This document shows positions 1-8,230 of a stretch of 22,330 bases of DNA, piece by piece. Position 1 is the first letter of the stretch. Each line of letters opens with the position of its first letter. The notes below the pieces were generated by a model. The model was not told the DNA's origin. It worked only from the letters and a program-made list of their open reading frames with translations, and did not search any database. The stretch is from positions 1 to 22,330 of the forward strand of contig URDT01000020.1 of the NCBI GenBank assembly GCA_900546745.1, written 5' to 3'. This stretch comes from an uncultured Mycoplasmatota bacterium. Its GTDB lineage: Bacteria; Bacillota_I; Bacilli_A; RF39; UBA660. The position numbers were made by a program, and so were the translations under genes.

Positions 1-1
1 T

Positions 2-1045
2 TTAGTTATAATAAAAATAAATAATTAATAAATATAAAAAGTAAGATAATTTTGATAAATTATTTAAAGCAAGAATCTCAGCAAATAAAGCAGGCCATCC
101 AGCTGAGCAAGAAAATTCTACAAAATTTACAGAGAACGCTAAACCAACCATTCCTAAAGCAGCTAGAATAAAACTTTCTTCTTTCGTAAGTTTTGTGATT
201 TTATCAATAAATTTTTTTCTTTTTTTAGAATCTACAACACTGCAACCTACTTCTTTATGAATACTTTTATAATAGCTATATAAATTCCACAAAGCACCTA
301 TAATAGCAATAATTCCAATTATTATTTTAATGATTTGTAGTTGTAAAGTAGAAAGCATTACTTTTAGCCATGCTCCCATAAATAACAAATAAATAAGACC
401 TGATGTAACTAAAAAGATTATTCCTAAGGCAACCATTCTTTTTTTATTGTTACTACCAATCAACATACTAATTAAGAAAATTAAAATCCACATAGCGCAA
501 GGGTTAAATCCATCAATAAAACCAATGATAATAGCCACTAATGGAAGTGAAATATTCTGACTATCTACTTGTCCTAAGATCGGAATAGTAGTCTTTGTTT
601 CTTCTCGGTTTTCTTCATTCACTTCTTGTTTTATTTTTTCTAAAGAAATTACTTGATTGTTTTCTTTCACTAATTTTACTACATCTTGAAAATCTTCAGT
701 TTGATATTTTTCTACAAAATGGATAATTTGTGCTTTTACATTATCACTATAACCTGTTAATCCAATATCACCAACTACTGTATAGGGAACATATTGATTG
801 CTACAATTCAAAGATTGTTTCACAAGATCTAATAAATTAGAGTTTTCCTCATTAGTAGTAACTTCATACATAGTAACAACAACATTATCATTGTTATTTT
901 GATACTCTTCTAAGAATTCTTTTTCTTTCGCACAATGTGGACAAGTGTTACTATAAAAAAGAGTAATTGGAACTTCTTTTGCTTCTACCATGGAATAGGA
1001 AAAGAACAACACTAATACTAATATTATTTTTTTAATTAATTTCAT
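2..1045 (-). CDS. Thioredoxin-like domain fused to CcdA/DsbD-type membrane domain, apparently short at the C-terminus
   Basis: Probable membrane thiol:disulfide carrier passing electrons across the membrane to an extracytoplasmic thioredoxin-like domain. An N-terminal signal segment (about residues 5-22, with AEAK-like context VEAKE) is followed by a thioredoxin-like fold with a CPHC active site near residues 35-38 and a likely cis-proline in VPYTVV near 87. From about residue 165 come five hydrophobic segments of the CcdA/DsbD type, with GFNPC near 177-181 and EFSCSAGWP near 310, supplying the paired membrane cysteines. CcdA-type domains usually have six membrane segments. Here a TAA at positions 2-4 ends the protein inside or just after the fifth, so it looks truncated or frameshifted near the window edge. 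Its start overlaps the stop of the thioredoxin gene at 1042-1305 by four bases (ATGA), which suggests translational coupling. Family assignment is firm; the substrate is not known. Confidence 0.8.
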   Translation of the reverse strand: MKLIKKIILVLVLFFSYSMVEAKEVPITLFYSNTCPHCAKEKEFLEEYQNNNDNVVVTMYEVTTNEENSNLLDLVKQSLNCSNQYVPYTVVGDIGLTGYSDNVKAQIIHFVEKYQTEDFQDVVKLVKENNQVISLEKIKQEVNEENREETKTTIPILGQVDSQNISLPLVAIIIGFIDGFNPCAMWILIFLISMLIGSNNKKRMVALGIIFLVTSGLIYLLFMGAWLKVMLSTLQLQIIKIIIGIIAIIGALWNLYSYYKSIHKEVGCSVVDSKKRKKFIDKITKLTKEESFILAALGMVGLAFSVNFVEFSCSAGWPALFAEILALNNLSKLSYFLYLLIIYFYYN

Positions 1046-1305
1046 TGAATAACCTCTTCTATTTCATCAAAAAATTCTTTTTGTGTTTTTTCACCAATTA
1101 TTTTTTTGATTTCTTGATTATTTTTATATACTAAAATAACAGGTAATATATTTCCAATCTCATATTTTTTTATTTGGTTTTCATCTAAGTCATAATCATA
1201 TTCTACATACTCATATTCTGGATATTTTTCTTGTACACTTTTCCATAATGGGTATGTAATAATACAGCTAGAACATCCTAGTGAACTAATTCTAATAAAT
1301 TTCAT
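1042..1305 (-). CDS. Small thioredoxin-family protein with CSSC active site
   Basis: An 87-residue thioredoxin-fold protein with a CSSC redox motif at residues 11-14 and a likely cis-proline in NILPVIL near residue 55. It has no signal peptide, so it is probably cytoplasmic. It lies directly upstream of the membrane thioredoxin-CcdA protein and overlaps it by four bases, which suggests it is the cytoplasmic electron donor for that carrier; this partnership is inferred from context. A good ribosome binding site (AGGTGA) sits five to six bases before the ATG. At 87 residues it is shorter than a typical thioredoxin (about 105) and closer in size to glutaredoxin-like or minimal thioredoxins. Confidence 0.75.
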   Translation of the reverse strand: MKFIRISSLGCSSCIITYPLWKSVQEKYPEYEYVEYDYDLDENQIKKYEIGNILPVILVYKNNQEIKKIIGEKTQKEFFDEIEEVIQ

Positions 1306-1312
1306 ATTTCAC

Positions 1313-1873
1313 CTACTTTATTACAATTCCTAGCAATTTAGAAAAAGAAATTGCTTGATTTTCATTTACTATTAAACCATTTAAAAGATTTTTATCAACA
1401 AGTATTCCATCTATTTTACAATCAGATAAATCAACATTTTTTAAATTGGTTCCAATCCATTCAGATTCTATTAAATTATTGTTATGAAGTTTGATTTTAT
1501 CTAATTTGACTTCATTAAAAGATGATTTTTCAACATTATTATTTTGAAATAGTGTTTTTTTTATATTTGTATTGGAATAATTTGTATACATTAAATTGCA
1601 ACTTTCAAAACTACTTTCGAGAAAATAGGAACCACTAAAATCTGTCCCAATCATTTTACAATTGTTTAGTTTTGTTCGAATAATGGAACATTCATTTAAT
1701 ACTGTATTAGAAAAATCACAATTTTCAAAATGGCAATCTACAAATCCAACTTTTTGAAATTCACTATCACTAAAATCTATATTTTTAAATTGACAATTCT
1801 TAAAATCAATTTCTTTTGTACTGTTTATTTTTTTATCACAGAATACTTGATTTTGAATATCTTCTATCATCAT
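1313..1873 (-). CDS. Pentapeptide-repeat protein, Qnr-like
   Basis: Most of this 186-residue protein is a run of five-residue repeats with a hydrophobic or aromatic residue at the centre, for example IDFKN CQFKN IDFSD SEFQK, expected to fold as a right-handed quadrilateral beta helix. The C-terminus (LNGLIVNENQAISFSKLLGI, near residues 164-183) resembles the capping region of Qnr/MfpA-type proteins, which mimic DNA and bind DNA gyrase. Gyrase protection is therefore possible but unproven; many pentapeptide proteins have no known role. The gene overlaps the end of the cysteine desulfurase gene (ATGA) and is followed by two thiol redox genes, an unusual setting. Two consecutive ATG codons (1873 and 1870) are possible starts. 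Cysteines are frequent in the repeats (for example NCQF, DCHF, NCDF), which may be structural. Confidence 0.8.
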   Translation of the reverse strand: MMIEDIQNQVFCDKKINSTKEIDFKNCQFKNIDFSDSEFQKVGFVDCHFENCDFSNTVLNECSIIRTKLNNCKMIGTDFSGSYFLESSFESCNLMYTNYSNTNIKKTLFQNNNVEKSSFNEVKLDKIKLHNNNLIESEWIGTNLKNVDLSDCKIDGILVDKNLLNGLIVNENQAISFSKLLGIVIK

Positions 1874-2988
1874 TTAATATGAAGTCTTTCTAAGCATTCT
1901 TTCAAAGCTACAAGTAATTGATCAATTTCTTCTTTAGTAGTGATTCCTGATAAACTAATACGTATACTATGTTTAGCCGTCTCTTCATCTTTGGTTGCTT
2001 CTAAAACAGAACGACTAATAGGATTATTACTAGAACAAGCACTTTGTGTAGAAATATAGATATCGTATTCTTCTAAAGCATGTTGCATAGTTTCTGGTTT
2101 AATTCCCATGACACTGATGTTTAAAATATGAGGGATTGCCTTTTCGTTACTATTGATTTTTATTTGATTGATATTTTTTAATTGTTCTTTTAAATACTGA
2201 TTTAATTCTAGTGTATGTTGATAGTTAGTATCTAATTCTTCATCAATCAATCGTAAAGCTTTTGCCATAGAAACAATTAATGGCAATGCTGGGGTACCAC
2301 TACGATATTTGGTTGTACTTTTTCCGCCATGAATTAATGGTTCCATTAAAATAGATTCTTTTTTTACTAAGCAAGCAATTCCTTTAATTCCATAAAATTT
2401 ATGAGCTGTAAAGCTAATTAAATCTACATTTCTAAAATCGATTTTGATTTTTCCAATGGCTTGTGTAGCATCAACATGAAAATAGCAAGGATATTCTTTT
2501 AAAAGTTCTCCTATTTCTTCAATAGGTTGTCTTAGCCCTACTTCAGAATTTACGGCTCCAATAGTTACTAAAATGGTATCTGGTCGAAGTAATTTTTTTA
2601 AATCTTCTAAATCAACAATCCCATTTTTTGTTTTAACAAAGTCTACTTCAAAACCTAATGTTTGTAAATAACTAATAGGACCATAAATACTAGAGTGTTC
2701 TAGATTTGTGGTAATAATATGTTTTCCACGTTTTTGATTTCTTAACGCAATTCCTTTAATCGCCATATTATTAGATTCACTAGAAGAACTTGTATAAATA
2801 ATTTCTTCTGGTTTTACATTTAAAATATGCGCAATTTGATTCGTAGCAGCATCACTTAATTTTTTAGCTTCTATTCCTAGTTTATGTAAAGAATTAGGAT
2901 TCGCGAAATATTTTTCATTGACTTCTATAAATGTATCTAAAACTTCTTTTCTTGCTTTTGTTGTAGCGGAATAATCCAAATATATCAT
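1870..2988 (-). CDS. Cysteine desulfurase, NifS/IscS family
   Basis: A PLP-dependent enzyme that removes sulfur from L-cysteine as an enzyme-bound persulfide, feeding Fe-S cluster assembly or tRNA thiolation. At 372 residues it has the family's usual length. Visible residues are H98 in NLEHSS, D173 and Q176 in HVDATQAIGK, the PLP lysine K197 in SFTAHKFYG, and the catalytic cysteine C318 in STQSACSS. A strong ribosome binding site (AGGAGG) lies eight bases upstream of the ATG. It has its own promoter at 3021-3049 and heads an operon with a pentapeptide protein and two thioredoxin-type genes. No scaffold (iscU) or tRNA thiolase (mnmA, thiI) gene is present in the window, so the sulfur acceptor cannot be named. 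Confidence 0.93.
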   Translation of the reverse strand: MIYLDYSATTKARKEVLDTFIEVNEKYFANPNSLHKLGIEAKKLSDAATNQIAHILNVKPEEIIYTSSSSESNNMAIKGIALRNQKRGKHIITTNLEHSSIYGPISYLQTLGFEVDFVKTKNGIVDLEDLKKLLRPDTILVTIGAVNSEVGLRQPIEEIGELLKEYPCYFHVDATQAIGKIKIDFRNVDLISFTAHKFYGIKGIACLVKKESILMEPLIHGGKSTTKYRSGTPALPLIVSMAKALRLIDEELDTNYQHTLELNQYLKEQLKNINQIKINSNEKAIPHILNISVMGIKPETMQHALEEYDIYISTQSACSSNNPISRSVLEATKDEETAKHSIRISLSGITTKEEIDQLLVALKECLERLHIK

Positions 2989-3020
2989 AGTTAGCCTCCT
3001 TTATAATTTTCTTAAAAACC

Positions 3021-3049
3021 ATTATACAATAAAAAAAGACACATTTCTA
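3021..3049 (-). promoter_or_regulatory. Promoter of the cysteine desulfurase operon
   Basis: A perfect -10 element TATAAT (complement at 3021-3026) is separated by 17 bases from TAGAAA (3044-3049), which matches four of six bases of the -35 consensus. It lies 33 bases upstream of the desulfurase start. The -35 region overlaps a possible terminator of truB. Confidence 0.6.
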
Positions 3050-3066
3050 TATATTTTTTGAATGTG
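3031..3066 (-). terminator. Possible rho-independent terminator after truB
   Basis: On the minus strand a six-base stem CACATT/AATGTG (3061-3066 with 3040-3045) encloses a 15-base loop. It is followed, after TCT, by a run of T (3031-3037). The stem is short with only two G-C pairs, so this is a weak call. Confidence 0.4.
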
Positions 3067-3095
3067 ATGTAATAATACTTCTGAATTTGCTTTTT

Positions 3096-3953
3096 CTAGT
3101 GAAACATTTTCCATGGCTTTACTTTTGTAGGATCTTTTTCATATTTTTTATAAATTGCTAAAGCAGTATTTTGTTTAAATAAAACGGTATCTTTTGGATA
3201 ACGATTTTCTAAAATAGAGCCATTTTGAATTTTCTCTTTTAAATAGTCATCTACTTCAACGATATCAATATCTAAAGCATCTTCTATTTTGATAAGATGA
3301 GACTTTCCCTGTTTAATTTGTTCTAAAGTGTAAGCATCCTCTATATTAAATTTACCTTGCTTTGTTCGAATTAAATCAGTCATTACACCAATAGTATTTA
3401 ATTTCGTTGCAATATCACGAACGAGACTTCTAATATAAGTTCCTTTACTAACAAGGCATCTCATTTTAAAGAAAACCTTGTCCTCTTTTTGCCTATAATT
3501 TAAAAGTTCAATTTCTTTGACTTCTACTTTTCTTTTTGGTAATTCTACTTCTTCTTTTTCTCTTGCATATTCGTATAATTTTTTTCCATTAATTTTAACA
3601 GCCGAATAGATAGGAACTTCTTGATCATAAGAACCAATCATAGAAGATAAAATATTTTCTATTTCTTCTTTTGTTTTAAAAACTGTTTCTTCTTTTAAAA
3701 TGTTTCCTGTGATATCTAAAGTATCTGTTTCTATTCCAAGTTCAATATCAGCTATATATTCCTTGAATGAACTTGTTAACAATTCTGATATTTTAGTTGC
3801 CTCTCCAACGGTAACAACTAAAACACCTGTAGCAAGCGGATCTAATGTACCTGTATGTCCTACTTTTTTTGTTTTTAATGCTTTAGAAATGATATTTACA
3901 ATATCACGACTTGTATAATCTTTTTCTTTATTTACTACTAGAACACCATTCAT
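3096..3953 (-). CDS. truB: tRNA pseudouridine(55) synthase
   Basis: Converts U55 in the T-loop of tRNAs to pseudouridine. The catalytic motif GHTGTLDP is at residues 32-39, with D38 the expected nucleophile, preceded by the family's GVLVVNKE opening. Residues YSAVKINGKKLYEYAR and GTYIRSLVRDIA match the later conserved TruB motifs. The C-terminal part (to residue 285) fits a short PUA-like tail. I chose ATG 3953 over the in-frame ATG at 3959 because the ribosome binding site AGGTG lies only one base from the upstream codon but seven bases from this one. It sits 34 bases downstream of yolD and may be read through from the SOS promoter at 5928-5956. In B. subtilis truB follows rbfA, so this location is not the usual one. 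Confidence 0.93.
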   Translation of the reverse strand: MNGVLVVNKEKDYTSRDIVNIISKALKTKKVGHTGTLDPLATGVLVVTVGEATKISELLTSSFKEYIADIELGIETDTLDITGNILKEETVFKTKEEIENILSSMIGSYDQEVPIYSAVKINGKKLYEYAREKEEVELPKRKVEVKEIELLNYRQKEDKVFFKMRCLVSKGTYIRSLVRDIATKLNTIGVMTDLIRTKQGKFNIEDAYTLEQIKQGKSHLIKIEDALDIDIVEVDDYLKEKIQNGSILENRYPKDTVLFKQNTALAIYKKYEKDPTKVKPWKMFH

Positions 3954-3987
3954 AATCATTCACCTAGTTCATTATATCATGAATGTT

Positions 3988-4416
3988 TTATGATTCAAAG
4001 GTCTCTAGTCCTTCTTTTTTTAAATGAATTTGATAGATATCATCAAATTGAATTTTCTTTCCGCTAGTAAAAATTAAAGTATGATTAGTCTCATTAATTG
4101 CTTTTATAATTCCTTCATATTCTTGATATATACCACCTTCTTTTTTGGAATCAGGAACAAAATATGTCAAAGTTACAATCCATTTTTCTTTTATGTTTTC
4201 TTTTAAGAAAAATAAATTTTCATTCATTTGTTTCTTTTTATCTTCGCTAATTTCTATTTTTTTATCGGTTAATCTTGAGGTTTCCTTAATGTCATCTTCA
4301 TACCCTATTAGGGCCTTAAATGGCGCAAACTGAGCAGCTCTACTATAAGCATCCATTCTAGGATGATATTTTGGTTCAAAATGTGGAAAATTTATAATGT
4401 CTTCGTATGATTCCAT
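3988..4416 (-). CDS. YolD-like protein
   Basis: A 142-residue protein with the family's signature near residues 18-43: HPRMDAYSRAAQFAPFKAL followed by IGYEDDIKETSR. YolD-like proteins occur next to UvrX/UmuC-type Y-family polymerases in Bacillota. A role as a functional partner or substitute for UmuD is proposed but not well established. Here it follows the polymerase with a TAATG stop-start overlap, so it is surely in the same operon. A ribosome binding site AAAGGA sits just ahead of the ATG. The C-terminal half (about 75-138) is rich in beta-strand-type sequence around YEGIIKAI and QFDDIYQIHL, typical of this family. Confidence 0.85.
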   Translation of the reverse strand: MESYEDIINFPHFEPKYHPRMDAYSRAAQFAPFKALIGYEDDIKETSRLTDKKIEISEDKKKQMNENLFFLKENIKEKWIVTLTYFVPDSKKEGGIYQEYEGIIKAINETNHTLIFTSGKKIQFDDIYQIHLKKEGLETFES

Positions 4417-5909
4417 TATCCTTTATGACCTCCTATTTGTTGATTTCTTTCTATTGTCGTTGCCCCTTCTTCTAAATTCATTGCTTTTACGATTGCATTT
4501 TTTCCATATTTATTTTTTATATCTAAAACGATATGTTGTAATCTATTTTCTATTTCTTGACTATTTTTTTCTTCTTCTTTTTCTTTTAATAGATTTCTAT
4601 TTGAAAATAAATCTAATTGTTCATATACTTGTTGATTTTGATACTTTGTTTTTAAAAATAGATTACAAGCACTAATATATACTCTTTTTACTAGTAAATT
4701 TTTATGGATAATTCGATCCAATAATTCTAGTCCTTTTTTGGTGAGAATTTTAGAAGAAGATGTATAATAATCCAAGTGGATAGTCCCGTGTGATGGTTTT
4801 GGAATACTTCTACCATATTGATCTTTTGTGATCTCTCCTTGATAATGAATTTGAGGATTTTTTAGGTTATCAATATCATATCCAATCGTTAGAACTAGTT
4901 GATTCGTTACAACATTTTTTTCTACTAATTCTAGGGAAAGTAAATCAATCATTTCTCTAATAATTAGCTTTGTTTTTTGATAATCATAAGCACAATGTAA
5001 AACTTGTCCAGAAGAAATACTATTCTTTTTTGGGCGATATTCTTTTACTTGTTTCATGGTAGTAGGTTCATATCCCCAGGCATGATCAATAATCAGTTCA
5101 GCATTTACTCCAAATAATTGATATAAAAGATTTTCATTTTGAAGTGACATTCGTGCAATATCACCCATTGTATACATTTTATTTTCTTCTAGTTTTTTGG
5201 CAACTCCTTTTCCGATTCTCCAAAAGTCTGTTAATGGTTTATGAGCCCACAAAGTTTGTCGATAAGTCATCTCATTTAATTTGGAAAGTCGTACTCCATA
5301 TTCGTTAGGTTTCATATGTTTTGCTGTAATATCCATGGCTATTTTAGCAAGATACATATTAGATCCAATTCCTGAAGTTGCTGTAATCCCTGTTGTCTTA
5401 TAAACATCTTGAATTATGTTCATAATGAGAGTTTCTGGAGTTGTATGATACATTTTTAAATAATTTGTGATGTCACAAAATACTTCATCAATAGAATAAG
5501 AATAAATGTCCTCTGGCGCTAAATATTTTAAATAGATCTGATAAATATTGGTACTATACTTCATATATTTTTTCATTTGTGGTGGAGCGATAATATAATC
5601 TAATTCAAGTGAACGATTTCTTTTTAATTCATTATCTAAATATGATTTTTGAATAAATTTTCTGTTATGATTGAATCGTTTTCTTTCTCTATTGACTTCT
5701 TTTACTTTTTGAACAACTTCGAAAAGTCTTGCTCTTCCGCCAATTCCGTATTGTTTTAAAGAGGGAGATACAGCTAAACAGATTGTTTTTTCTGTCCTTG
5801 TAGAATCTGCTACGACTAAATTAGTCGTTAGTGGATTTAAGTTTCTCTCCACACATTCAACGGATGCATAAAAACTTTTTAAATCAATGCATGCATATAC
5901 TTTTTCCAT
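4416..5909 (-). CDS. Y-family translesion DNA polymerase, UvrX/UmuC type
   Basis: A lesion-bypass polymerase expected to copy damaged DNA during the SOS response. The metal-binding residues are visible: D9 in ACIDLKSFYASVE and D141/E142 in YSIDEVF. The steric-gate region (SFYAS) is present, and IAPPQMKKYMKYS near residues 107-119 is typical of the Bacillota UvrX/UmuC subgroup rather than of DinB. At 497 residues it has the expected length including the little-finger domain. A TTG lies immediately upstream, but ATG 5909 has the better spacing (eight bases) from GGAG. The promoter at 5928-5956 contains a LexA-type box. The downstream YolD gene overlaps by one base, matching the known polymerase-YolD pairing. 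Near the C-terminus an acidic coiled region (about 435-460) may host a clamp-binding motif; QLDLF near 432-436 fits a beta-clamp-binding peptide. Confidence 0.92.
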   Translation of the reverse strand: MEKVYACIDLKSFYASVECVERNLNPLTTNLVVADSTRTEKTICLAVSPSLKQYGIGGRARLFEVVQKVKEVNRERKRFNHNRKFIQKSYLDNELKRNRSLELDYIIAPPQMKKYMKYSTNIYQIYLKYLAPEDIYSYSIDEVFCDITNYLKMYHTTPETLIMNIIQDVYKTTGITATSGIGSNMYLAKIAMDITAKHMKPNEYGVRLSKLNEMTYRQTLWAHKPLTDFWRIGKGVAKKLEENKMYTMGDIARMSLQNENLLYQLFGVNAELIIDHAWGYEPTTMKQVKEYRPKKNSISSGQVLHCAYDYQKTKLIIREMIDLLSLELVEKNVVTNQLVLTIGYDIDNLKNPQIHYQGEITKDQYGRSIPKPSHGTIHLDYYTSSSKILTKKGLELLDRIIHKNLLVKRVYISACNLFLKTKYQNQQVYEQLDLFSNRNLLKEKEEEKNSQEIENRLQHIVLDIKNKYGKNAIVKAMNLEEGATTIERNQQIGGHKG

Positions 5910-5927
5910 CAAATCATCTCCAAAATT

Positions 5928-5956
5928 ATTATAGTAAACATTTGTTTGCGTTTCAA
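5928..5956 (-). promoter_or_regulatory. SOS promoter with LexA box in the spacer
   Basis: TTGAAA (complement at 5951-5956), a 17-base spacer, then TATAAT (5928-5933). The spacer contains CAAACAAATGTTTA (complement of 5935-5948). This matches 12 of 14 positions of the Bacillus LexA box CGAACRNRYGTTYC and is placed to block RNA polymerase. It controls the polymerase-YolD operon. Confidence 0.75.
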
Positions 5957-6008
5957 TTGGATATTTTTGTCTTTTGTATTATTTTAAATCTTATAGCTAT
6001 AAATAAAA

Positions 6009-6026
6009 AAGAGAGTTTTCTCTCTT
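6009..6026 (-). terminator. Rho-independent terminator of the Rpn-type gene
   Basis: A seven-base stem AAGAGAG/CTCTCTT with a four-base loop lies right after the stop codon of the upstream Rpn-type gene. On the minus strand it runs into TTTTTATTT. Confidence 0.8.
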
Positions 6027-6032
6027 AAAATT

Positions 6033-6845
6033 TTATAATTTTTCAATTTGTTCTAATGATAAGCCTGTCGCATTTTGAATAATAGAGACATCTATATTTT
6101 GCTTTAATAAATTTTTAGCTATTTCAATTTTTTCTTGTTGAATTGCTTCTCTTCTAGCTCCTTCAATTTTAGTATTAATGACTTTTTGTTCTACTTTCTC
6201 GGCATCATAAAGTCCAATTATTTTTTCATCACTACTAATTTCTTCTAGTGTCTCATAGGCTTTTTCCATAATTTCATCTTCCTTTATTTCTAACTTATAT
6301 TTCTCTATATCTTTTTGAAAAAGAATACATAATTTTTCTATCTCATTACACTCATTATAACAATGATTTTTTAAATAAGGAAGATTTATATGATAACTTT
6401 TTAATAAATCTGTTTCAATTTCATTCGTATCTTTTTCTCTCATCATAAATTCATAAATTAATTTATTTTCTTGATACTTTTGAAAGTTATCAAAATTAAT
6501 TTGTATAATGGCTTTATAATCCAAATAAATGTCTCCTCTTTCAAATTGGCTACTTTCAATATAATTTAAATAAGTTCCATTTTTAACAAATAAGCCTTCA
6601 TAATAGTCTTTATTCATTTCTAATGAGATAATCGATTTTTCTACATTCACTATAATATCTGTTTTTAATACTTTATCTTTTTTATGTTTTACTGGTAATT
6701 CAATCGATTGGTAAGTAGCAGAGAGTAATTCACTTTCTGGAATTCCTGTAATCAAATGAATTAATCTTGCTTTATACTCTTTTGTTTTATCACTAATCAT
6801 AAAGCTTTTAAATACCACATCACTAGTTAGTTCTAATAGTTTCAT
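6033..6845 (-). CDS. Rpn-family PD-(D/E)XK nuclease / putative transposase
   Basis: A 270-residue protein of the Rpn/PDDEXK_2 group, proteins linked to recombination-promoting nuclease activity and often carried in many copies. Opening residues LTSDVVFKSFM match the family, and the likely nuclease centre is D63 (KTDIIV), E76 and N78 (SLEMNK). The family often has Q at the last position. Middle residues YLDYKAIIQINFDNF and the later DEKIIGLYDAEKVEQK are also typical. The C-terminus (about 215-270) is a charged helical tail ending in a small NLLKQNIDVSIIQNATGLS module. A very strong ribosome binding site (AGGAGGTG) precedes the ATG, and the gene has its own terminator. It is a paralogue of the gene at the right edge of the window. 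The molecular role in this organism is unknown. Confidence 0.82.
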   Translation of the reverse strand: MKLLELTSDVVFKSFMISDKTKEYKARLIHLITGIPESELLSATYQSIELPVKHKKDKVLKTDIIVNVEKSIISLEMNKDYYEGLFVKNGTYLNYIESSQFERGDIYLDYKAIIQINFDNFQKYQENKLIYEFMMREKDTNEIETDLLKSYHINLPYLKNHCYNECNEIEKLCILFQKDIEKYKLEIKEDEIMEKAYETLEEISSDEKIIGLYDAEKVEQKVINTKIEGARREAIQQEKIEIAKNLLKQNIDVSIIQNATGLSLEQIEKL

Positions 6846-6920
6846 TTCTCACCTCCTCTCTACCTTTATTATTCTACATAACTTTCGTTTTTCCTTTTTT
6901 TAATACAAAAATAAGAAAAA

Positions 6921-6940
6921 AAAGAGAAATTTTTCTCTTT
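6921..6940 (-). terminator. Rho-independent terminator of obg
   Basis: A stem AAAGAGAA/TTCTCTTT begins at the last base of the obg stop codon and is followed on the minus strand by a run of T. The stem is AT-rich, but its position and T tract fit. Confidence 0.75.
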
Positions 6941-8217
6941 TAAAAATCTTTATATTCAAATTCATAATCTAGGATACGAACGTAATCTCCATCTTCAGCA
7001 CCTAGTTCTCTTAATCGATCATCAATTCCCATTCTTCTTAATTTATTTGCGAATCGAGTCATAGCTTGGTCAGAAGAAAATTTTGTCATTTTAAGAAGTT
7101 TTTCTACTTCGTCGCCTCTTACTACCCAAGTATCATTATCTTTTGTAATCGTAAATGGTTGTTCCTTTTTAAATTTATATAATACATGGCTTTCAAATTT
7201 TTCTTCTTCATATAAAGGTTGTTTTGGAATATTTTCTAAAATATCTTCTAATTCTTTTAACACTTCTTTTAATCCTTCACTATGATAAGCAGAAATTGGA
7301 TATATTTTTACATCTTTTACTTTTTCTTGAAATTCTTTTAAATATTCTTTTGAACTTTCTAAATCCATTTTATTAGCAATCACAATTTGTGGTTTTTTCA
7401 TTAAATCATGGCCAAAATTTTCTAATTCACGATTAATTGTTACATAATCATCATATGGATTTCTTCCTTCATATCCACTCATATCAATAACATGAGCAAT
7501 TACTCTAGTTCTTTCTATATGTTTTAGAAATTTATCTCCTAAACCTTCTCCTAAGGAAGCGCCTTCTATTAATCCTGGTAAATCTGCAACAACAAAAGAT
7601 TTATTCTCACTAACTCTTACAACTCCTAAATTAGGACTAAGCGTTGTAAAATGATAAGCGGCTATTTTAGGTTTTGAAGCAGATATTTTTGAAATTAAAG
7701 TTGATTTTCCAACACTTGGCATTCCAACTAATCCAACATCAGCAAGTAATTTTAATTCTATTTTTACTTTTTTATATTCTCCTGGCTCTCCATTTTCAGC
7801 AAATGCTGGAGCAGGGTTAGAACGTGTCGCAAAGGCAATATTTCCTCTACCACCTCTACCACCTTTGGCAACAATTACTTCATCTTCTTTTTTTGTTAAA
7901 TCAGCGATAATAAAACCTGTATCAGCATCCGTTATAACAGTTCCAAGTGGTACACGAATAATAATATCTTCGGCATTTTTTCCTTGTTTTGCCTTTCCTT
8001 CTCCATTTGCTCCTTTTTCACCTTTAATTTGTTTTTTATAACGCAAATCTATTAAAGTATTTAGACCTTCATCTACTTTAAAAATAATGTCTGACCCTTT
8101 TCCACCATTTCCTCCAAAAGGTCCACCCATAGGAATATATTTTTCTCTTCGAAATGCCATACAACCATTTCCACCATCACCTGCATATAGTTCTACTAGT
8201 ACCTCATCAATAAACAT
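6940..8217 (-). CDS. obg: Obg-family GTPase ObgE/CgtA
   Basis: An essential GTPase of large ribosomal subunit assembly and stress control. Three domains are visible. The glycine-rich Obg fold covers residues 1-158 (YAGDGGNGCMAFRREKYIPM, GGPFGGNGGKG). The G domain has G1 GMPSVGKST at 165-173, G3 DLPG at 212-215 and G4 NKMD at 282-285. The C-terminal OCT domain is at about 345-425. The first possible codon is a GTG at 8226, but AAGGAAG sits eight bases before ATG 8217, which also gives the usual MFIDEV start. In B. subtilis obg follows rplU-prp-rpmA-spo0B. Here it follows a nucleotidyltransferase-like gene by 13 bases and is separated from rpmA by a large insertion. Confidence 0.97.
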   Translation of the reverse strand: MFIDEVLVELYAGDGGNGCMAFRREKYIPMGGPFGGNGGKGSDIIFKVDEGLNTLIDLRYKKQIKGEKGANGEGKAKQGKNAEDIIIRVPLGTVITDADTGFIIADLTKKEDEVIVAKGGRGGRGNIAFATRSNPAPAFAENGEPGEYKKVKIELKLLADVGLVGMPSVGKSTLISKISASKPKIAAYHFTTLSPNLGVVRVSENKSFVVADLPGLIEGASLGEGLGDKFLKHIERTRVIAHVIDMSGYEGRNPYDDYVTINRELENFGHDLMKKPQIVIANKMDLESSKEYLKEFQEKVKDVKIYPISAYHSEGLKEVLKELEDILENIPKQPLYEEEKFESHVLYKFKKEQPFTITKDNDTWVVRGDEVEKLLKMTKFSSDQAMTRFANKLRRMGIDDRLRELGAEDGDYVRILDYEFEYKDF

Positions 8218-8230
8218 TGGTATCACTTCC

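Noticed and set aside
4397..4675. Plus-strand open frames opposite the polymerase, truB, obg, serine hydrolase, SPOR and other genes
   Set aside because: They lie antisense to genes with clear family motifs, lack ribosome binding sites and have low-complexity compositions. They are shadows of the real genes.
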